Below are positions 30,528-40,279 of a DNA stretch of 64,000 nt, in pieces. A program made the position numbers and the translations under genes. Within the stretch, counting starts at the first letter, position 1, and each line of letters opens with the position of its first letter. The stretch covers positions 87,953-151,952 of the forward strand of contig JANQLO010000074.1 of the NCBI GenBank assembly GCA_028280505.1, in the 5' to 3' direction. The notes below the pieces were generated by a model. The model did no database searches. It was not told the DNA's origin and was given only the letters and a program-made list of their open reading frames with translations. Origin of the DNA: Chromatiales bacterium. GTDB taxonomy: Bacteria > Pseudomonadota > Gammaproteobacteria > Chromatiales > Chromatiaceae.

Positions 30528-32018
30528 TCAACCAAGCAGCTTCTTGGCTTGTCCGATCCAATCTTCACGCAGGATGCGGCCCTGGGCCTTGAGCGCCTCG
30601 TCGAGCTGTTCCGCAAACTTTTTGTTCATCTTGGCCAATTGCGAGAAATTCTTGATGCCTTCTTCGTAGAGCTTCTCGGCCATTTTTGGCCCGATGCCCT
30701 TGATCTCGGTCAGGTCATCCTCGGGCTGGGCAATCGGCAGACTATCCTGTGCCGGCGCATTGCTCTTGCCCTTGGGTTTGGCGGTCGGTGCCGGTTTCGC
30801 CTTGGCCAGCTTCTCTACCTGTGCGCGCAACTCCGCGATCTCGCGGCGTAGCTGACGATTCTCTCGACGGTTCTCCTGCTGCCGGCGCTGCATGGTGTCG
30901 ATCTCCGGCCGGGTCGGCAGATTCAACAACCGGTATTGCTGATCGGCCAAGGCGTTCATATCCTGGCGGACTTGCATCAGCGTATTCACCAAATCGCCGT
31001 AGACCACCTGATACTCGTCGCTCATCGCGAAATCGCCGTACGCCTCTTCACTGGCATCGACCCACATGTCGTATAACGCGCGTAGCGATTCGATCGCCTT
31101 GCCCTCGTTATGCAGGGCCTGCATACGTTTCTGCACCGAATCCAACGATGCCAACGCCGTCTTGGCAAAAGCCAGTTTATAAGCGCGCAATGCCTCATGA
31201 TAAGCCAGGAGATGACGGGCCAACGCCTGCATACGTTCCTGCTGCTCACGGTTGTAACCCAATCCCGGCACCGAAAGCGCACGGCAGAATTGCTCTTGCG
31301 CAGCGCCAACGCCGGGCATCTCGATACCACCGGGCAGGTGGCCCTCGGCAATATCCTTCAAATAACTCTGCGACATGTTCAGCCAGGGCGCGACCGAGTC
31401 GGCGAACTGCGCCCAGGTGCTCAAGGTGGTGCCGCTGATACCGGGAAGGTCCGGCGTGACGATATCCATGTTGTTTTGGATCTGGGTGATCCACTGCTGC
31501 AGCATGGCCTGCATCGAAGACATCCACATCTGCATCGCGGCATCCGGCTGCTCCTGGGCCGTTACACCGAAAACACCCTCGGCCATGGACATGAAGTTCT
31601 TACCCATGTCGTAGAAGCGTTGTGCAACGGTACCGATGTCACCCTGGACCTCGGGTTTCATCGAGGCCCACCATTGATCCAAAGCACCGGTGAAGGGATT
31701 GGTACCGCCACCGAACTGTGCAAAGGGGTTTTGGGCAAACGGATTCTGCGCGAATGGGTTTTGACCGAAGGTGGATGCCGCGGCGAAAGGGTTCATATTG
31801 AACGGATTCTGGGTAAAGGGATTTTGACCGAACGCCGCAGCAAATGGATTGCTTCCATTAAACGGGTTACCGGCAAAACCTTGGCCGTTACTGCCGGCGC
31901 CGAACGGCGAAAAACCGGCGTTGCCGGCGAAATCACGCCAGGTGTCCCAGTATTTACGCTGGGCATCGGCCCAGTCGTTCATCAAAGATTCGTTCCAGCT
32001 GTTCGCATTCGTACTCAT
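30528..32018 (-). CDS. phaE: Class III PHA synthase subunit PhaE with NPF repeats and C-terminal HhH domain
   Basis: A 496-residue PhaE, about 140 residues longer than the 357-residue A. vinosum subunit. Residues 51-109 hold nine NPF tripeptides, many spaced by five residues (QNPFAQNPF units). The middle (about 110-370) is the helical PhaE core with DQWWASMKPE and LRALYDMWVDASEEAYGDFAMSDEY. Residues about 375-410 form a charged coiled coil, followed by a Lys/Pro/Ala linker. Residues 432-496 form a helix-hairpin-helix-type domain (LTEIKGIGPKMAEKLYEEGI) of a kind usually tied to DNA or protein binding. The core identity is firm; the roles of the repeats and the HhH domain are unknown. Confidence 0.93.
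   Translation of the reverse strand: MSTNANSWNESLMNDWADAQRKYWDTWRDFAGNAGFSPFGAGSNGQGFAGNPFNGSNPFAAAFGQNPFTQNPFNMNPFAAASTFGQNPFAQNPFAQNPFAQFGGGTNPFTGALDQWWASMKPEVQGDIGTVAQRFYDMGKNFMSMAEGVFGVTAQEQPDAAMQMWMSSMQAMLQQWITQIQNNMDIVTPDLPGISGTTLSTWAQFADSVAPWLNMSQSYLKDIAEGHLPGGIEMPGVGAAQEQFCRALSVPGLGYNREQQERMQALARHLLAYHEALRAYKLAFAKTALASLDSVQKRMQALHNEGKAIESLRALYDMWVDASEEAYGDFAMSDEYQVVYGDLVNTLMQVRQDMNALADQQYRLLNLPTRPEIDTMQRRQQENRRENRQLRREIAELRAQVEKLAKAKPAPTAKPKGKSNAPAQDSLPIAQPEDDLTEIKGIGPKMAEKLYEEGIKNFSQLAKMNKKFAEQLDEALKAQGRILREDWIGQAKKLLG
31692..31868 (-). repeat. Coding repeat: nine NPF tripeptides in PhaE
   Basis: Imperfect tandem units encoding (A/Q)QNPF within phaE. The DNA copies differ at several positions, so the repeat is not a recent slippage product. 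Confidence 0.8.
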
Positions 32019-32248
32019 AATGGTGGTCCAGGTGGTTTATGGCGTTAGCTTCTGGTGGCCATTCAAGGCGCTTCTGACAATTCGTACGCGACCGTCTCGG
32101 GTTTCGGGATTCGCTGCTCCGGGCGACAACGCTTCGCAATAGTTCGCTCACGTGCGCTTTGCTTTGTACCCGAATTGGCGAAACCCTGCTGCCCGATGCG
32201 ATTCACGTAGAATTATCAGAAGTACCCGTTACCGGCACACGCCCAGAT

Positions 32249-32264
32249 TTGTGCAATGCACCAA
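32249..32264. promoter_or_regulatory. PhaR-like site 1 in the pha promoter region
   Basis: TTGTGCAATGCACCAA contains the perfect 11-base palindrome GTGCA-A-TGCAC. It shares the TGCAATGCA core with the aceA upstream site. Confidence 0.5.
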
Positions 32265-32283
32265 AACACGCTAACATGCATTC

Positions 32284-32298
32284 TTGTGCAGTGCAACA
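32284..32298. promoter_or_regulatory. PhaR-like site 2 in the pha promoter region
   Basis: TTGTGCAGTGCAACA has the perfect nine-base palindrome TGCA-G-TGCA, centred 35 bp from site 1 and 122 bp before the phaA ATG. Confidence 0.45.
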
Positions 32299-32412
32299 TT
32301 GTTCAATCTGATCCACCGGATGCGGTAGAAATGTCCGGGGCGGACTGAAGTCCAGATTTTATATCCCTCCCCGCCATAGAAGCGGGATCCATTTATTTCT
32401 CGGAGGATTTTC

Positions 32413-33600
32413 ATGAGCAAAGATGTCGTAATCGTCGCCGCAGCACGCACCGCGATCGGTTCATTCGGGGGCAGCCTCGCCGGGGTACCGGCACACAAAC
32501 TCGGTGCGATCGTAGTCAAATCGCTGCTCGAACGTACCGGCCTCAAATCCGACCAAATCGATGAAGTGATTCTAGGCCAGGTTTTGACCGCCGGTAGCGG
32601 CCAGAATCCGGCCCGCCAGACCGTGATCGAATCCGGCCTGTCGCAGGAGACGCCGGCGATGACCATCAACAAGGTCTGCGGTAGCGGTCTGAAGGCCGTT
32701 CACCTGGCCTTCCAGGCCGTGATGTGTGGCGATGCGGACATCGTGATCGCCGGCGGTCAGGAAAACATGAGCGCCTCGCCACACGTCTTGCCTTCATCAC
32801 GCAACGGCAAAATGATGGGGGATTGGCAACTGACCGACACGATGATCAAAGACGGTTTGTGGTGCGCATTCAACGATTGCCATATGGGCATCACCGCCGA
32901 GAACATCGCCGAGAAGTACAGCTTCAGCCGTGCCGACCAGGATGCCTTCGCCGCCGAATCACAGCGCCGTACCCAGGCTGCACAAGAAGCCGGTAACTTC
33001 GACGCCGAGATCGTGCCGGTTGAAATTCCTCAGCGCAAAGGCGACCCGGTCGTATTCGCCAAAGACGAATTCCCGCGTGCCGGCACCACCGCCGAAAAAC
33101 TCGGCGGCCTGCGCCCCGCGTTCAAAAAGGACGGCACCGTAACCGCCGGTAACGCCTCCGGTATCAATGACGGCGCTGCCGCTGTCGTGGTGATGACTGC
33201 CGAGAAAGCCGCCGATCTCGGACTGAAGCCGATTGCGCGTATTGTGTCGTTCTCCAGTGCCGGGGTCGATCCGGCAATCATGGGCACCGGGCCGATTCCG
33301 GCCACTCAGAAATGCCTGGAAAAGGCCGGCTGGTCGGTCGGTGACCTGGATCTGGTCGAAGCCAACGAAGCATTCGCCGCACAGGCTATGTCCGTCAACA
33401 AGGAACTGGGTTTGGACACGGCTAAAGTCAACGTCTCCGGCGGAGCCATCTCGATCGGCCACCCCATCGGCGCATCCGGCGCCCGCGTACTGGTGACCTT
33501 GTTGCACGGTATGCAACGCGAGAACGCCAATAAGGGGCTCGCCACCCTCTGTATCGGTGGCGGACAAGGAGTCGCCATGGCGCTCGAACGTATGGAATGA
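32413..33600 (+). CDS. phaA: Acetyl-CoA acetyltransferase (beta-ketothiolase)
   Basis: A 395-residue thiolase that condenses two acetyl-CoA to acetoacetyl-CoA, the first step of polyhydroxybutyrate synthesis. The acyl-acceptor Cys lies in [11 protein letters not shown] (about 88) and the C-terminal active-site segments [19 protein letters not shown] and CIGGGQG are intact. TCGGAGGATTTTC precedes the ATG. Divergence from phaE-phaC and the nearby phaR support a PHA role, though the enzyme could also serve fatty-acid degradation. The acetoacetyl-CoA reductase gene phaB is not in this window. Confidence 0.94.
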   Translation: MSKDVVIVAAARTAIGSFGGSLAGVPAHKLGAIVVKSLLERTGLKSDQIDEVILGQVLTAGSGQNPARQTVIESGLSQETPAMTINKVCGSGLKAVHLAFQAVMCGDADIVIAGGQENMSASPHVLPSSRNGKMMGDWQLTDTMIKDGLWCAFNDCHMGITAENIAEKYSFSRADQDAFAAESQRRTQAAQEAGNFDAEIVPVEIPQRKGDPVVFAKDEFPRAGTTAEKLGGLRPAFKKDGTVTAGNASGINDGAAAVVVMTAEKAADLGLKPIARIVSFSSAGVDPAIMGTGPIPATQKCLEKAGWSVGDLDLVEANEAFAAQAMSVNKELGLDTAKVNVSGGAISIGHPIGASGARVLVTLLHGMQRENANKGLATLCIGGGQGVAMALERME

Positions 33601-33865
33601 TCAGTTAACACCCGCTGATTGGACGGGAGCGACAGTGTTTCCGGTCTCCGGGCAGGACGCTGTCGCAACCGACGGCGTGCTCCGTTGCGCTTATCTCTCC
33701 GATAATTTTCGAGGCATATGCCGCATGGTTGCCGGAAGCGCTTTCCGCCCGGGAGCCATCTCCACGCCGAAGAGCCAAACCGGATATCTTTGTGAGCCCG
33801 TGTTTCGTATAATTATCTTGTGAACTCAAGGACTTTCGACGAATCGACACGAGGGGTGTCCGGTA

Positions 33866-34318
33866 ATGACCACTACTGAGCGTCTGATCAAAAAGTATCC
33901 GAACCGTCGTCTCTACGACACCGCAGAAAGCCGTTACATCACACTCGACGAAGTACGGCAGATGGTGCTCGAAGAAATCCCTTTCAAAGTCGTCGACCGT
34001 CAGAGCAACGAAGACATCACACGCAATATCCTGTTACAGATCATCATGGAGCAGGAATCCGGCGGCGAACCGTTGTTCTCGGCAGACGTGCTGTCGCGTT
34101 TCATTCGCAACTATGGCGAGGCGGCCCAGTCCGGCTTCGCGGAATACCTCGAAACCAGCTTGCGGTTTTTCACCGAGCAACAAAAAACGGTCCACGAGCA
34201 AATGGGCAAAGTGCTGGAAGGCACGCCGATGGACTATTGGATGAAACTCGGCGAGCAGAACATGAAGGCATGGCAAGATATGTTCACGGCCTCCGGCGGC
34301 CGCAAGAAAGACCGCTAA
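33866..34318 (+). CDS. phaR: PHA synthesis repressor PhaR
   Basis: A 150-residue PhaR-family protein. The N-terminal DNA-binding domain is diagnostic (LIKKYPNRRLYDTAESRYITLDEVRQMV, residues 7-34), followed by the PHA-accumulation-regulator domain (IMEQESGGEPLFSADVLSRFIRNYG) and a short C-terminal tail. The family represses phasin and other PHA genes until it is titrated by PHA granules. GAGGGG precedes the ATG. It lies 265 bp after phaA and may have its own promoter. Candidate target palindromes occur in the pha and aceA promoter regions. Confidence 0.95.
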   Translation: MTTTERLIKKYPNRRLYDTAESRYITLDEVRQMVLEEIPFKVVDRQSNEDITRNILLQIIMEQESGGEPLFSADVLSRFIRNYGEAAQSGFAEYLETSLRFFTEQQKTVHEQMGKVLEGTPMDYWMKLGEQNMKAWQDMFTASGGRKKDR

Positions 34319-34424
34319 TCATCGTCCTCATATCGTTATCCCGTTTCGCGGAGCAAACCAAGAGTCGGGTTAAGCGAGCGGCCTTCGCAGGCCAAAGATC
34401 GATCAGCCCGGGGCTGCTGAACCG

Positions 34425-35825
34425 TTATCTGATCCTATTTCGGCCATACAGCGCAGCCACGCGATAGGCCTCGGCCATGGTCGGATAATTGAAAGTCGTA
34501 TTGACGAAATAGTCGATGGAATTCGCCTCACCCGGCTGACGCATGATCGCCTGCCCGATATGGACAATCTCGGAAGCCTGTTCACCGAAACAATGGATAC
34601 CCAGGAGTTCCAAGGTCTCGCGATGGAACAAAAGCTTCAACATGCCGACCTTGCGCCCGGCGATCTGCGCACGCGCCAAATTCTTGAAATCGGCACGACC
34701 GACCTCGTAAGGCACGTTCTGCTCGGTCAACTCACGCTCGTTGCGGCCAACGGAGCTGATCTCGGGACTGGTGTAGATACCGGTTGGAATTTCGCCCAGT
34801 AGTTGCCAATCGCAACTACCGTCGGCAATCAACTGACCGGCGAAACGTCCCTGATCGTAACTGGCACTCGCCAACGCCGGCGGACCGATGACATCACCGA
34901 CCGCGTAGATGTGTTCGACATTGGTACGGAAGGTTTCATCGACCTCGATCTGGCCACGCTGATTAATCTCGATACCGATCTCCGCCAGCCCCATGTCGTC
35001 GGTGTTACCGGTACGGCCATTGGCCCAGAACAGGACATCCGAACGCACCTCTTTGCCGGACTTGCAACGCAGGACCACACCCTTGTCGTTTGCCTCGACG
35101 GTGTCGATCGTCTCGTTGTGCACGATGACCACACCCTGATCGCGCAGGTGATAACTCAATGCATCGGTGATCTCGTCATCCAGAAAAGACAGCAGGCGAT
35201 CACGCACGTTGATCAAGTTCACCTTGACGTCGAGGTTGGCGAAAATCGACGCATACTCACAACCGATGACCCCTGCACCGTAGATGGTCACGCGACGCGG
35301 CGTATAACTCATCTCCAGCACGGTATCGCTATCGAGAATGCGCGGATGCGAAAAATCCAGCTCCGGCGGCCGATAAGGGCGAGAGCCGGTTGCGACGATG
35401 AATTGTTTGGCCGTCATGCGCAAGGCATTGCCGACGACACGCTGCACTTCGATGGTATGTGAATCGATGAATCGGGCCCTGCCGTGGATCACATCGACAT
35501 GATTGCGCCCATAGAACCGATGACGCATGCTGACCTGACGCCCGATCACTTCGTCAGAGGTTTTAAGCAACTGCGGCCAGGATACATCCATGAAACCGAC
35601 GGTGTGTTCGAACAGAGGATGATGGCGGTAGTCGGCAAGGAGTTGGATTGCGTGTCGCAATGCCTTGCTCGGAATGGTGCCCTTGTGCGTGCAGTTGCCG
35701 CCGACCTGATCAAGCATCTCGACTACGGCGACATGCTTGCCCTGTTTCGTCAGCTTCATGGCCGCGCCCTCACCGGCCGGTCCGGTACCGATCACGACAA
35801 CGTCATATTCCTGTATCAACCCCAA
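34425..35825 (-). CDS. sthA: Soluble pyridine nucleotide transhydrogenase
   Basis: A 466-residue flavoprotein of the disulfide-reductase fold that exchanges reducing equivalents between NADPH and NAD. It has the FAD motif [16 protein letters not shown] and the SthA signature [18 protein letters not shown], in which the second redox cysteine is replaced. The NAD(P) motif is [15 protein letters not shown], and the second FAD motif is [12 protein letters not shown]. No ATG is near the start: TTG at 35825 or at 35819 is used, the latter better spaced from AAAGGGGG. Next to PHA and malic-enzyme genes it probably tunes the NADPH/NADH supply. Confidence 0.94.
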   Translation of the reverse strand: MGLIQEYDVVVIGTGPAGEGAAMKLTKQGKHVAVVEMLDQVGGNCTHKGTIPSKALRHAIQLLADYRHHPLFEHTVGFMDVSWPQLLKTSDEVIGRQVSMRHRFYGRNHVDVIHGRARFIDSHTIEVQRVVGNALRMTAKQFIVATGSRPYRPPELDFSHPRILDSDTVLEMSYTPRRVTIYGAGVIGCEYASIFANLDVKVNLINVRDRLLSFLDDEITDALSYHLRDQGVVIVHNETIDTVEANDKGVVLRCKSGKEVRSDVLFWANGRTGNTDDMGLAEIGIEINQRGQIEVDETFRTNVEHIYAVGDVIGPPALASASYDQGRFAGQLIADGSCDWQLLGEIPTGIYTSPEISSVGRNERELTEQNVPYEVGRADFKNLARAQIAGRKVGMLKLLFHRETLELLGIHCFGEQASEIVHIGQAIMRQPGEANSIDYFVNTTFNYPTMAEAYRVAALYGRNRIR

Positions 35826-36118
35826 CCCCCTTTAATCGATCGTGACATTGACCCCGCCGGCCGATTGCATTGGCAGCAAAAGTCTAGATGTGGGCACATT
35901 CCCACCATAGCGCCACTTTTTTACTCGGACTGGGCGCGATTCCTATCGACACTATGCACGACAAGCCGTACTAAGGTTATGTTTTAACACAATGCTCAGG
36001 CTTGTCTCGGCCCGCAGGTACAGGACGAAAGCGGTTCATCGTCACCGCCGCAGATTCGTCTACAGTTGATAAATAAACGCCGACCGAATGGATATCCAGA
36101 TCCGCCTGTGGCACGACG

Positions 36119-36376
36119 ATGGGAACTGTGGTGAAAATCGACCATTGGTTACGACAGCAGATTCTTCCGGAAAGCCTGCACGACCGCTCGCCGGATAAGG
36201 ATCATCCGCACAAGCGGCGTTTTACCGCGGCGTACCGGCGTAAACGGGGCATCGTCAAGAATGTCTGGATCGTTAGCGGCACCGTTATGGTGCTACAGGC
36301 CTCACCGGCGATCATTATCGCGATAACCCTGGGCACCACCTTTCTTTCGTTTATGATTCTCGACGAGACATCGTGA
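36119..36376 (+). CDS. Small membrane protein, unknown
   Basis: An 85-residue protein with a basic N-terminal half (HKRRFTAAYRRKRG) and a hydrophobic C-terminal half (about 47-80; VWIVSGTVMVLQASPAIIIAITLGTTFLSFMIL) that can form one long or two short membrane helices. The basic residues predict a cytoplasmic N-terminus. The ATG has no clear ribosome binding site, and GTG codons at 36128 or 36131 are alternatives. It is one base from the next small gene, so the two are probably co-transcribed. I do not recognise the family. Confidence 0.55.
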   Translation: MGTVVKIDHWLRQQILPESLHDRSPDKDHPHKRRFTAAYRRKRGIVKNVWIVSGTVMVLQASPAIIIAITLGTTFLSFMILDETS

Positions 36377-36377
36377 C

Positions 36378-36698
36378 GTGAGTACGCCCATGCCCTATTT
36401 CGACGAGAATCCGCTGGAAAAGCTGGTCTTCCGGCCCGGTGATGCCGACGACGAACTCGACCTTCGCGACATCCCCGTCGATCAGGCAATGACTATCGTC
36501 GAACAACTACTCGCAGGACCACCAAAGGCTGCAAGTTATCTGATTCGCTTCGAAGCGGCCGCTGATGACGGTCGCGAGACTTTATTCCTACCGTTAGGCC
36601 GACGCTTGCTACAGGCCCGGCGCGATGGCGTGCTCAGCCGCTGTCTGCCGGTCGCGGACGGTGCCGGCTATTTCATCGCATTCGCCGCCGCGGATTGA
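36378..36698 (+). CDS. Small acidic protein, unknown
   Basis: A 106-residue soluble, acidic product (ENPLEKLVFRPGDADDELDLRDIPVDQAM at the start). It begins with GTG at 36378, one base after the previous stop, or with ATG at 36390. Its last 90 bases overlap the 3' end of the convergent exonuclease gene. No family recognised. The compact packing with the preceding membrane-protein gene is the main support for it being real. Confidence 0.5.
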   Translation: MSTPMPYFDENPLEKLVFRPGDADDELDLRDIPVDQAMTIVEQLLAGPPKAASYLIRFEAAADDGRETLFLPLGRRLLQARRDGVLSRCLPVADGAGYFIAFAAAD

Positions 36699-37856
36699 AT
36701 CCGCAAGATCGAACGAAAGATTCCGGTTCGATCGCAACTTGGCGCGCAAACGTGCCGCTCTCGTCTCGCGCTCGCTTGGCTCACAGGTCGCGAGTAATGC
36801 CAATGCAAGCGGATAGTTTCGTGCCCGATGTTCATAGTATTTGCTGAGCTCGAGGGTCGCCGCAGTCACTCCGGCCTCATGCAGTTCGTGCCATAAGTTC
36901 AAGGCATCGTTCCAACGGCCGACACGCCGATAGGCTGCCGCCAACGCCAGACGGTCGGTACAGCCAAGCCTGTTCAGTCCCCGCTCCCAAACACGAATCG
37001 CCCGCTGATGCTGCCCTGTGGCCACCCAAGCATGTCCTATCGCGCCATGATCGGCGTCCGTCGCGACCGTGCCGGCGTAGTCATCGATCAAGGCATGGTG
37101 CAACAACGCCAGCGAAACAACATCTTGATGGTTATGCCGTAGGACGCCGCCCAAGGGGGCGCTGATGCCGCTGCGTAACCAGGCCTGCCATGCGGCCGGG
37201 GCCGCCGCGCCGGGCAGGTCGCCGATGCGACGAACGTTAAGCCGACGACGTTCCACGGTCTGCAGGCGGCAGTCGGGCCAAATCCTTCGATAGGCGCGTC
37301 GCACGGCATACATCAAATCCAGATGGGGGAAAGACGACAGGCGATCGGTCATGCGGTGCAAACGCAACCGTGTCGTCAATAAGGGCAGATCAAAACACTT
37401 ACCGTTGTAGCTGACGAGGATTGCACGATCACCGATCCAATCGACCAGGTCGCACAGCATCGCCGCTTCACCGCCGAACTCGCCAAGCAGATACTGACGA
37501 ACCGATAGTGTTTTGTTATCGCTATATCGCGCGACACCGATCATGAAGGCCAGATTGCCGACACCACTCGACAACCCGGTGGTTTCGGTATCGATATAGA
37601 CCCAATCCCCGTTGGCATCAGCCGGTAACCGGGGTAATGCCGCAGGCTCGGGGAGCACGTCGTGTCGCCCATCGAGTGCGAAAGTCCGCTCCTGTATCAC
37701 GAATCCGCCGCTATCCGGGCTTGCACCAAGAGAGACTGCCAGTCGTTCGACCGAACAGGTCGCAGTCGACGCACGCATCGGCGCCGAATCGCTGTCCCTG
37801 CGTTGCCCGGCCGGCGAATGCCGTTGCAGACGATCCAGCTTGGCTGCGAGGTTCAT
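36609..37856 (-). CDS. YprB/MrfB-type RNase H-like 3'-5' exonuclease
   Basis: A 415-residue protein with a DEDD-type exonuclease fold: WVYIDTETTGLSSGVGNLAFMIGV (about 85-108), an LVSYNGKCFDLPLL segment and a RHNHQDVVSL motif carrying the last acidic ligand. The C-terminal third looks like helical (TPR-like) repeats (GHAWVATGQHQRAIRVWERGL). This matches B. subtilis YprB (MrfB), the nuclease partner of helicase YprA (MrfA) in mitomycin-damage repair. It overlaps the helicase stop by four bases (ATGA), confirming the pair and the start. The last 30 codons overlap the convergent small gene. Confidence 0.82.
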   Translation of the reverse strand: MNLAAKLDRLQRHSPAGQRRDSDSAPMRASTATCSVERLAVSLGASPDSGGFVIQERTFALDGRHDVLPEPAALPRLPADANGDWVYIDTETTGLSSGVGNLAFMIGVARYSDNKTLSVRQYLLGEFGGEAAMLCDLVDWIGDRAILVSYNGKCFDLPLLTTRLRLHRMTDRLSSFPHLDLMYAVRRAYRRIWPDCRLQTVERRRLNVRRIGDLPGAAAPAAWQAWLRSGISAPLGGVLRHNHQDVVSLALLHHALIDDYAGTVATDADHGAIGHAWVATGQHQRAIRVWERGLNRLGCTDRLALAAAYRRVGRWNDALNLWHELHEAGVTAATLELSKYYEHRARNYPLALALLATCEPSERETRAARLRAKLRSNRNLSFDLADSIRGGECDEIAGTVRDRQTAAEHAIAPGL

Positions 37857-40273
37857 GCGCTTGCCCTCGCCTCTGTCACCGCATCGGTCAACAATCCGAG
37901 CACCGTCAGGGCCAACGCTTTGGGCGAATAACCCCGTTCTTCATCGCTTGCCAACACAGGACCGACACAGGACGGACAACCATAGCGACAATCGCAACGT
38001 TCGATCATGCCTCGCGCCCCGGCAATCACCTCGGCCTGTTGTCGATACAGCGGCTCGGACAGGCCAATACCGCCGGGATGATTGTCATATAGGAAAACCG
38101 CCGGCCGAAAGGCACCTTGATAATCCGGCGCCAATTCCTCTCCCGACACGTCGCGCATCTGACCGCGGCCGTTTGCGCCCTGGGTCGCAAACCAGCGACC
38201 GTCGCCGTCACCGACCGCACGGCCGATATCGGACATCTCACTCATCATGTTCAATGCGGCAACATGATGCATGGCATAAGCCGCGCCGAGAAAACCGTCG
38301 AGCGCCATCTGCCGACTGGCCAATGCACGCTCGAGTTCGCCCGGCCGGATCTCCCACCAGACTGCGGTGGTATGCATCTCCTGATCGGGCAGATTGATGT
38401 CGCCGTAACCGATGTTTTCGTGCGTGTAATAACGAATCTTTTTGTAACCGGCGAAACGTCGTACCAAATGAACCTCACCATGCGCGACCTTCGAACGAGC
38501 GGCCTGCGCCTCGGCGAACTTCTCCAGAATCCTTAGCCGCGTGTAGACAATCGCATCGGTGTAGTAGTCCGCACGGGTCGGCCTGACATAGGCTTTGCGT
38601 CCTTCCCAGTCCAGCGATTCGACCTGATAAGGCACGGCCTGCAGCATGTAGATCGCGCCTTCATACAGGGTGTCGGGCACCGAATTGAAATCGACCTCGG
38701 CGATGACCCGGCGCGCATCGTTTTCCTGATCGATCACCACGAAGTTACCCTCGGCAACCGAGCGCAGCGATACCGCATTGGCCGGATAGGCATCGGTCAC
38801 CCAATGCCAATGTTCGCCCTCGCGGTGCAACACGCCCCGCTCTGTCAGATATTTCAATAAATCGCCCAAGGCGACCTTATCCCCAAAACGTTCAGTGCTA
38901 TGAAACGGCAGCTCGAACGCCGCGCAACGCACATGGTCGAGCAACACCAGCAACTGGTCGGGATCGACCCGGGCATGTTCCGGCGATGCGCCAAGAAAGA
39001 AATCCGGATTTCGCACAATGTACTGATCCAAGGGTTCGCTACCGGCAATCAGCACACCGAGCGAACGGCGATTACGCCGTCCGGCACGCCCCAGGCGCTG
39101 CCAAGTCGCGGCGATACTGCCCGGGTAACCATTGAGCACACAGACATCCAAACCGCCGATGTCGACGCCGAGTTCGAGTGCCGAGGTACTCACGACACAA
39201 TCGATACTGCCGTCGCGCAGACGCCGTTCGGTCTCGCGACGTTGGGTCGGCAGATAACCGCCACGATAGGCGAACACCCGCGCCGGCCGCCGCGGATCTT
39301 TGTCGAAGACGTCTTTGAGGTATTTGGTCAGCACTTCGACCATCAGACGCGAACGCGCGAACACGATGCTCTTGAGACCGGCACGGGTCGCATGGCGTGC
39401 AACGCGATTGGTCTGCGAACGCGCCGACGCGCGTATCCCCAGATCGGGATTGATCACCGGTGGGTTCCACAACAACAGCCGGCGCTCGCCCTGTGGCGCG
39501 CCACTGTCGTCGACACAGGCGACCGATTCACCGAGCAAGGTTTGCGCAAGCGCCTCGGGATTGGCGATGGTCGCCGAGCAAAAGATAAACTGAGGCCGAG
39601 CCCCGTAGAAGGCCAGAATACGCTGCAACCGTCGGATCAGGTTCGCGACATGGGCACCGAATACCCCGCGGTAACTGTGCATCTCATCGATCACCACATA
39701 ACGCAGGCTTTCGAAGAACTGCGCCCATTTGGTGTGATGCGACAGGACGGCCTTGTGCAGCATGTCCGGATTGCTGACGACGATATCGCCACGGGTACGT
39801 ACCGCCTTGCGCGCATCGCCCGGGGTATCGCCATCGAAGGTGAAGGCACGTACCCCCAGTTCACCGGCCTGATTTAACGCGAGCAGTTCGGCGACCTGAT
39901 CTTGTGCCAATGCCTTGGTCGGAAACAGGTACAGTGCCTTGCCCGATTGCTGCCGTGCCGCCTGCAACACCGGCAGGTTGTAACACAGCGTTTTGCCCGA
40001 CGCGGTCGGCGTGACCACGACCAAATGACGTCCCTGCGAGACCAGGCGCCAGGCCTCGGCCTGGTGGCTGTATAGCCTTTCGATCCCCCGTGCCGCCAAA
40101 GCCTGTATCAATGCCGGGTCCAGATCCAATGGCAACGGCTCAAAGCGCGCCGGCCTTGCCGGCAGCGTCAGTTCGGCACAGATCCGATCCTTGTATTTGT
40201 GTTGCAGGCGCCGGGTCAACAGCTCGACCGGATCGGGCGCTGCGGACGCCGTCACCGGGCGTTCGGCCGTCAT
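37853..40273 (-). CDS. YprA/MrfA-type DEAD/H helicase with DUF1998
   Basis: An 806-residue superfamily 2 helicase. It has Walker A TPTASGKT (about 88), a Walker B IDEMHSYRG box, a SNPDMLH segment, a helicase C domain (SALELGVDIGGLD, QRLGRAGRRN) and a C-terminal DUF1998 region with a four-cysteine cluster CDCRYGCPSC. The family member MrfA acts with MrfB to excise mitomycin C adducts in B. subtilis. I start at the ATG at 40273 preceded by GAGAGAAC; the longer frame upstream runs into the lexA promoter. That ribosome binding site overlaps a GTTC-N7-GTTC box, pointing to SOS control. Confidence 0.87.
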   Translation of the reverse strand: MTAERPVTASAAPDPVELLTRRLQHKYKDRICAELTLPARPARFEPLPLDLDPALIQALAARGIERLYSHQAEAWRLVSQGRHLVVVTPTASGKTLCYNLPVLQAARQQSGKALYLFPTKALAQDQVAELLALNQAGELGVRAFTFDGDTPGDARKAVRTRGDIVVSNPDMLHKAVLSHHTKWAQFFESLRYVVIDEMHSYRGVFGAHVANLIRRLQRILAFYGARPQFIFCSATIANPEALAQTLLGESVACVDDSGAPQGERRLLLWNPPVINPDLGIRASARSQTNRVARHATRAGLKSIVFARSRLMVEVLTKYLKDVFDKDPRRPARVFAYRGGYLPTQRRETERRLRDGSIDCVVSTSALELGVDIGGLDVCVLNGYPGSIAATWQRLGRAGRRNRRSLGVLIAGSEPLDQYIVRNPDFFLGASPEHARVDPDQLLVLLDHVRCAAFELPFHSTERFGDKVALGDLLKYLTERGVLHREGEHWHWVTDAYPANAVSLRSVAEGNFVVIDQENDARRVIAEVDFNSVPDTLYEGAIYMLQAVPYQVESLDWEGRKAYVRPTRADYYTDAIVYTRLRILEKFAEAQAARSKVAHGEVHLVRRFAGYKKIRYYTHENIGYGDINLPDQEMHTTAVWWEIRPGELERALASRQMALDGFLGAAYAMHHVAALNMMSEMSDIGRAVGDGDGRWFATQGANGRGQMRDVSGEELAPDYQGAFRPAVFLYDNHPGGIGLSEPLYRQQAEVIAGARGMIERCDCRYGCPSCVGPVLASDEERGYSPKALALTVLGLLTDAVTEARASA

Positions 40274-40279
40274 GGCAAA

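Larger units (their letters stand above)
32019..32412. other. 394-bp divergent pha promoter region
   Basis: The gap between phaE (-) and phaA (+) has no gene. It contains two TGCA-N-TGCA palindromes centred 35 bp apart (listed separately), which are good candidates for PhaR binding and control of both directions. Confidence 0.65.
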
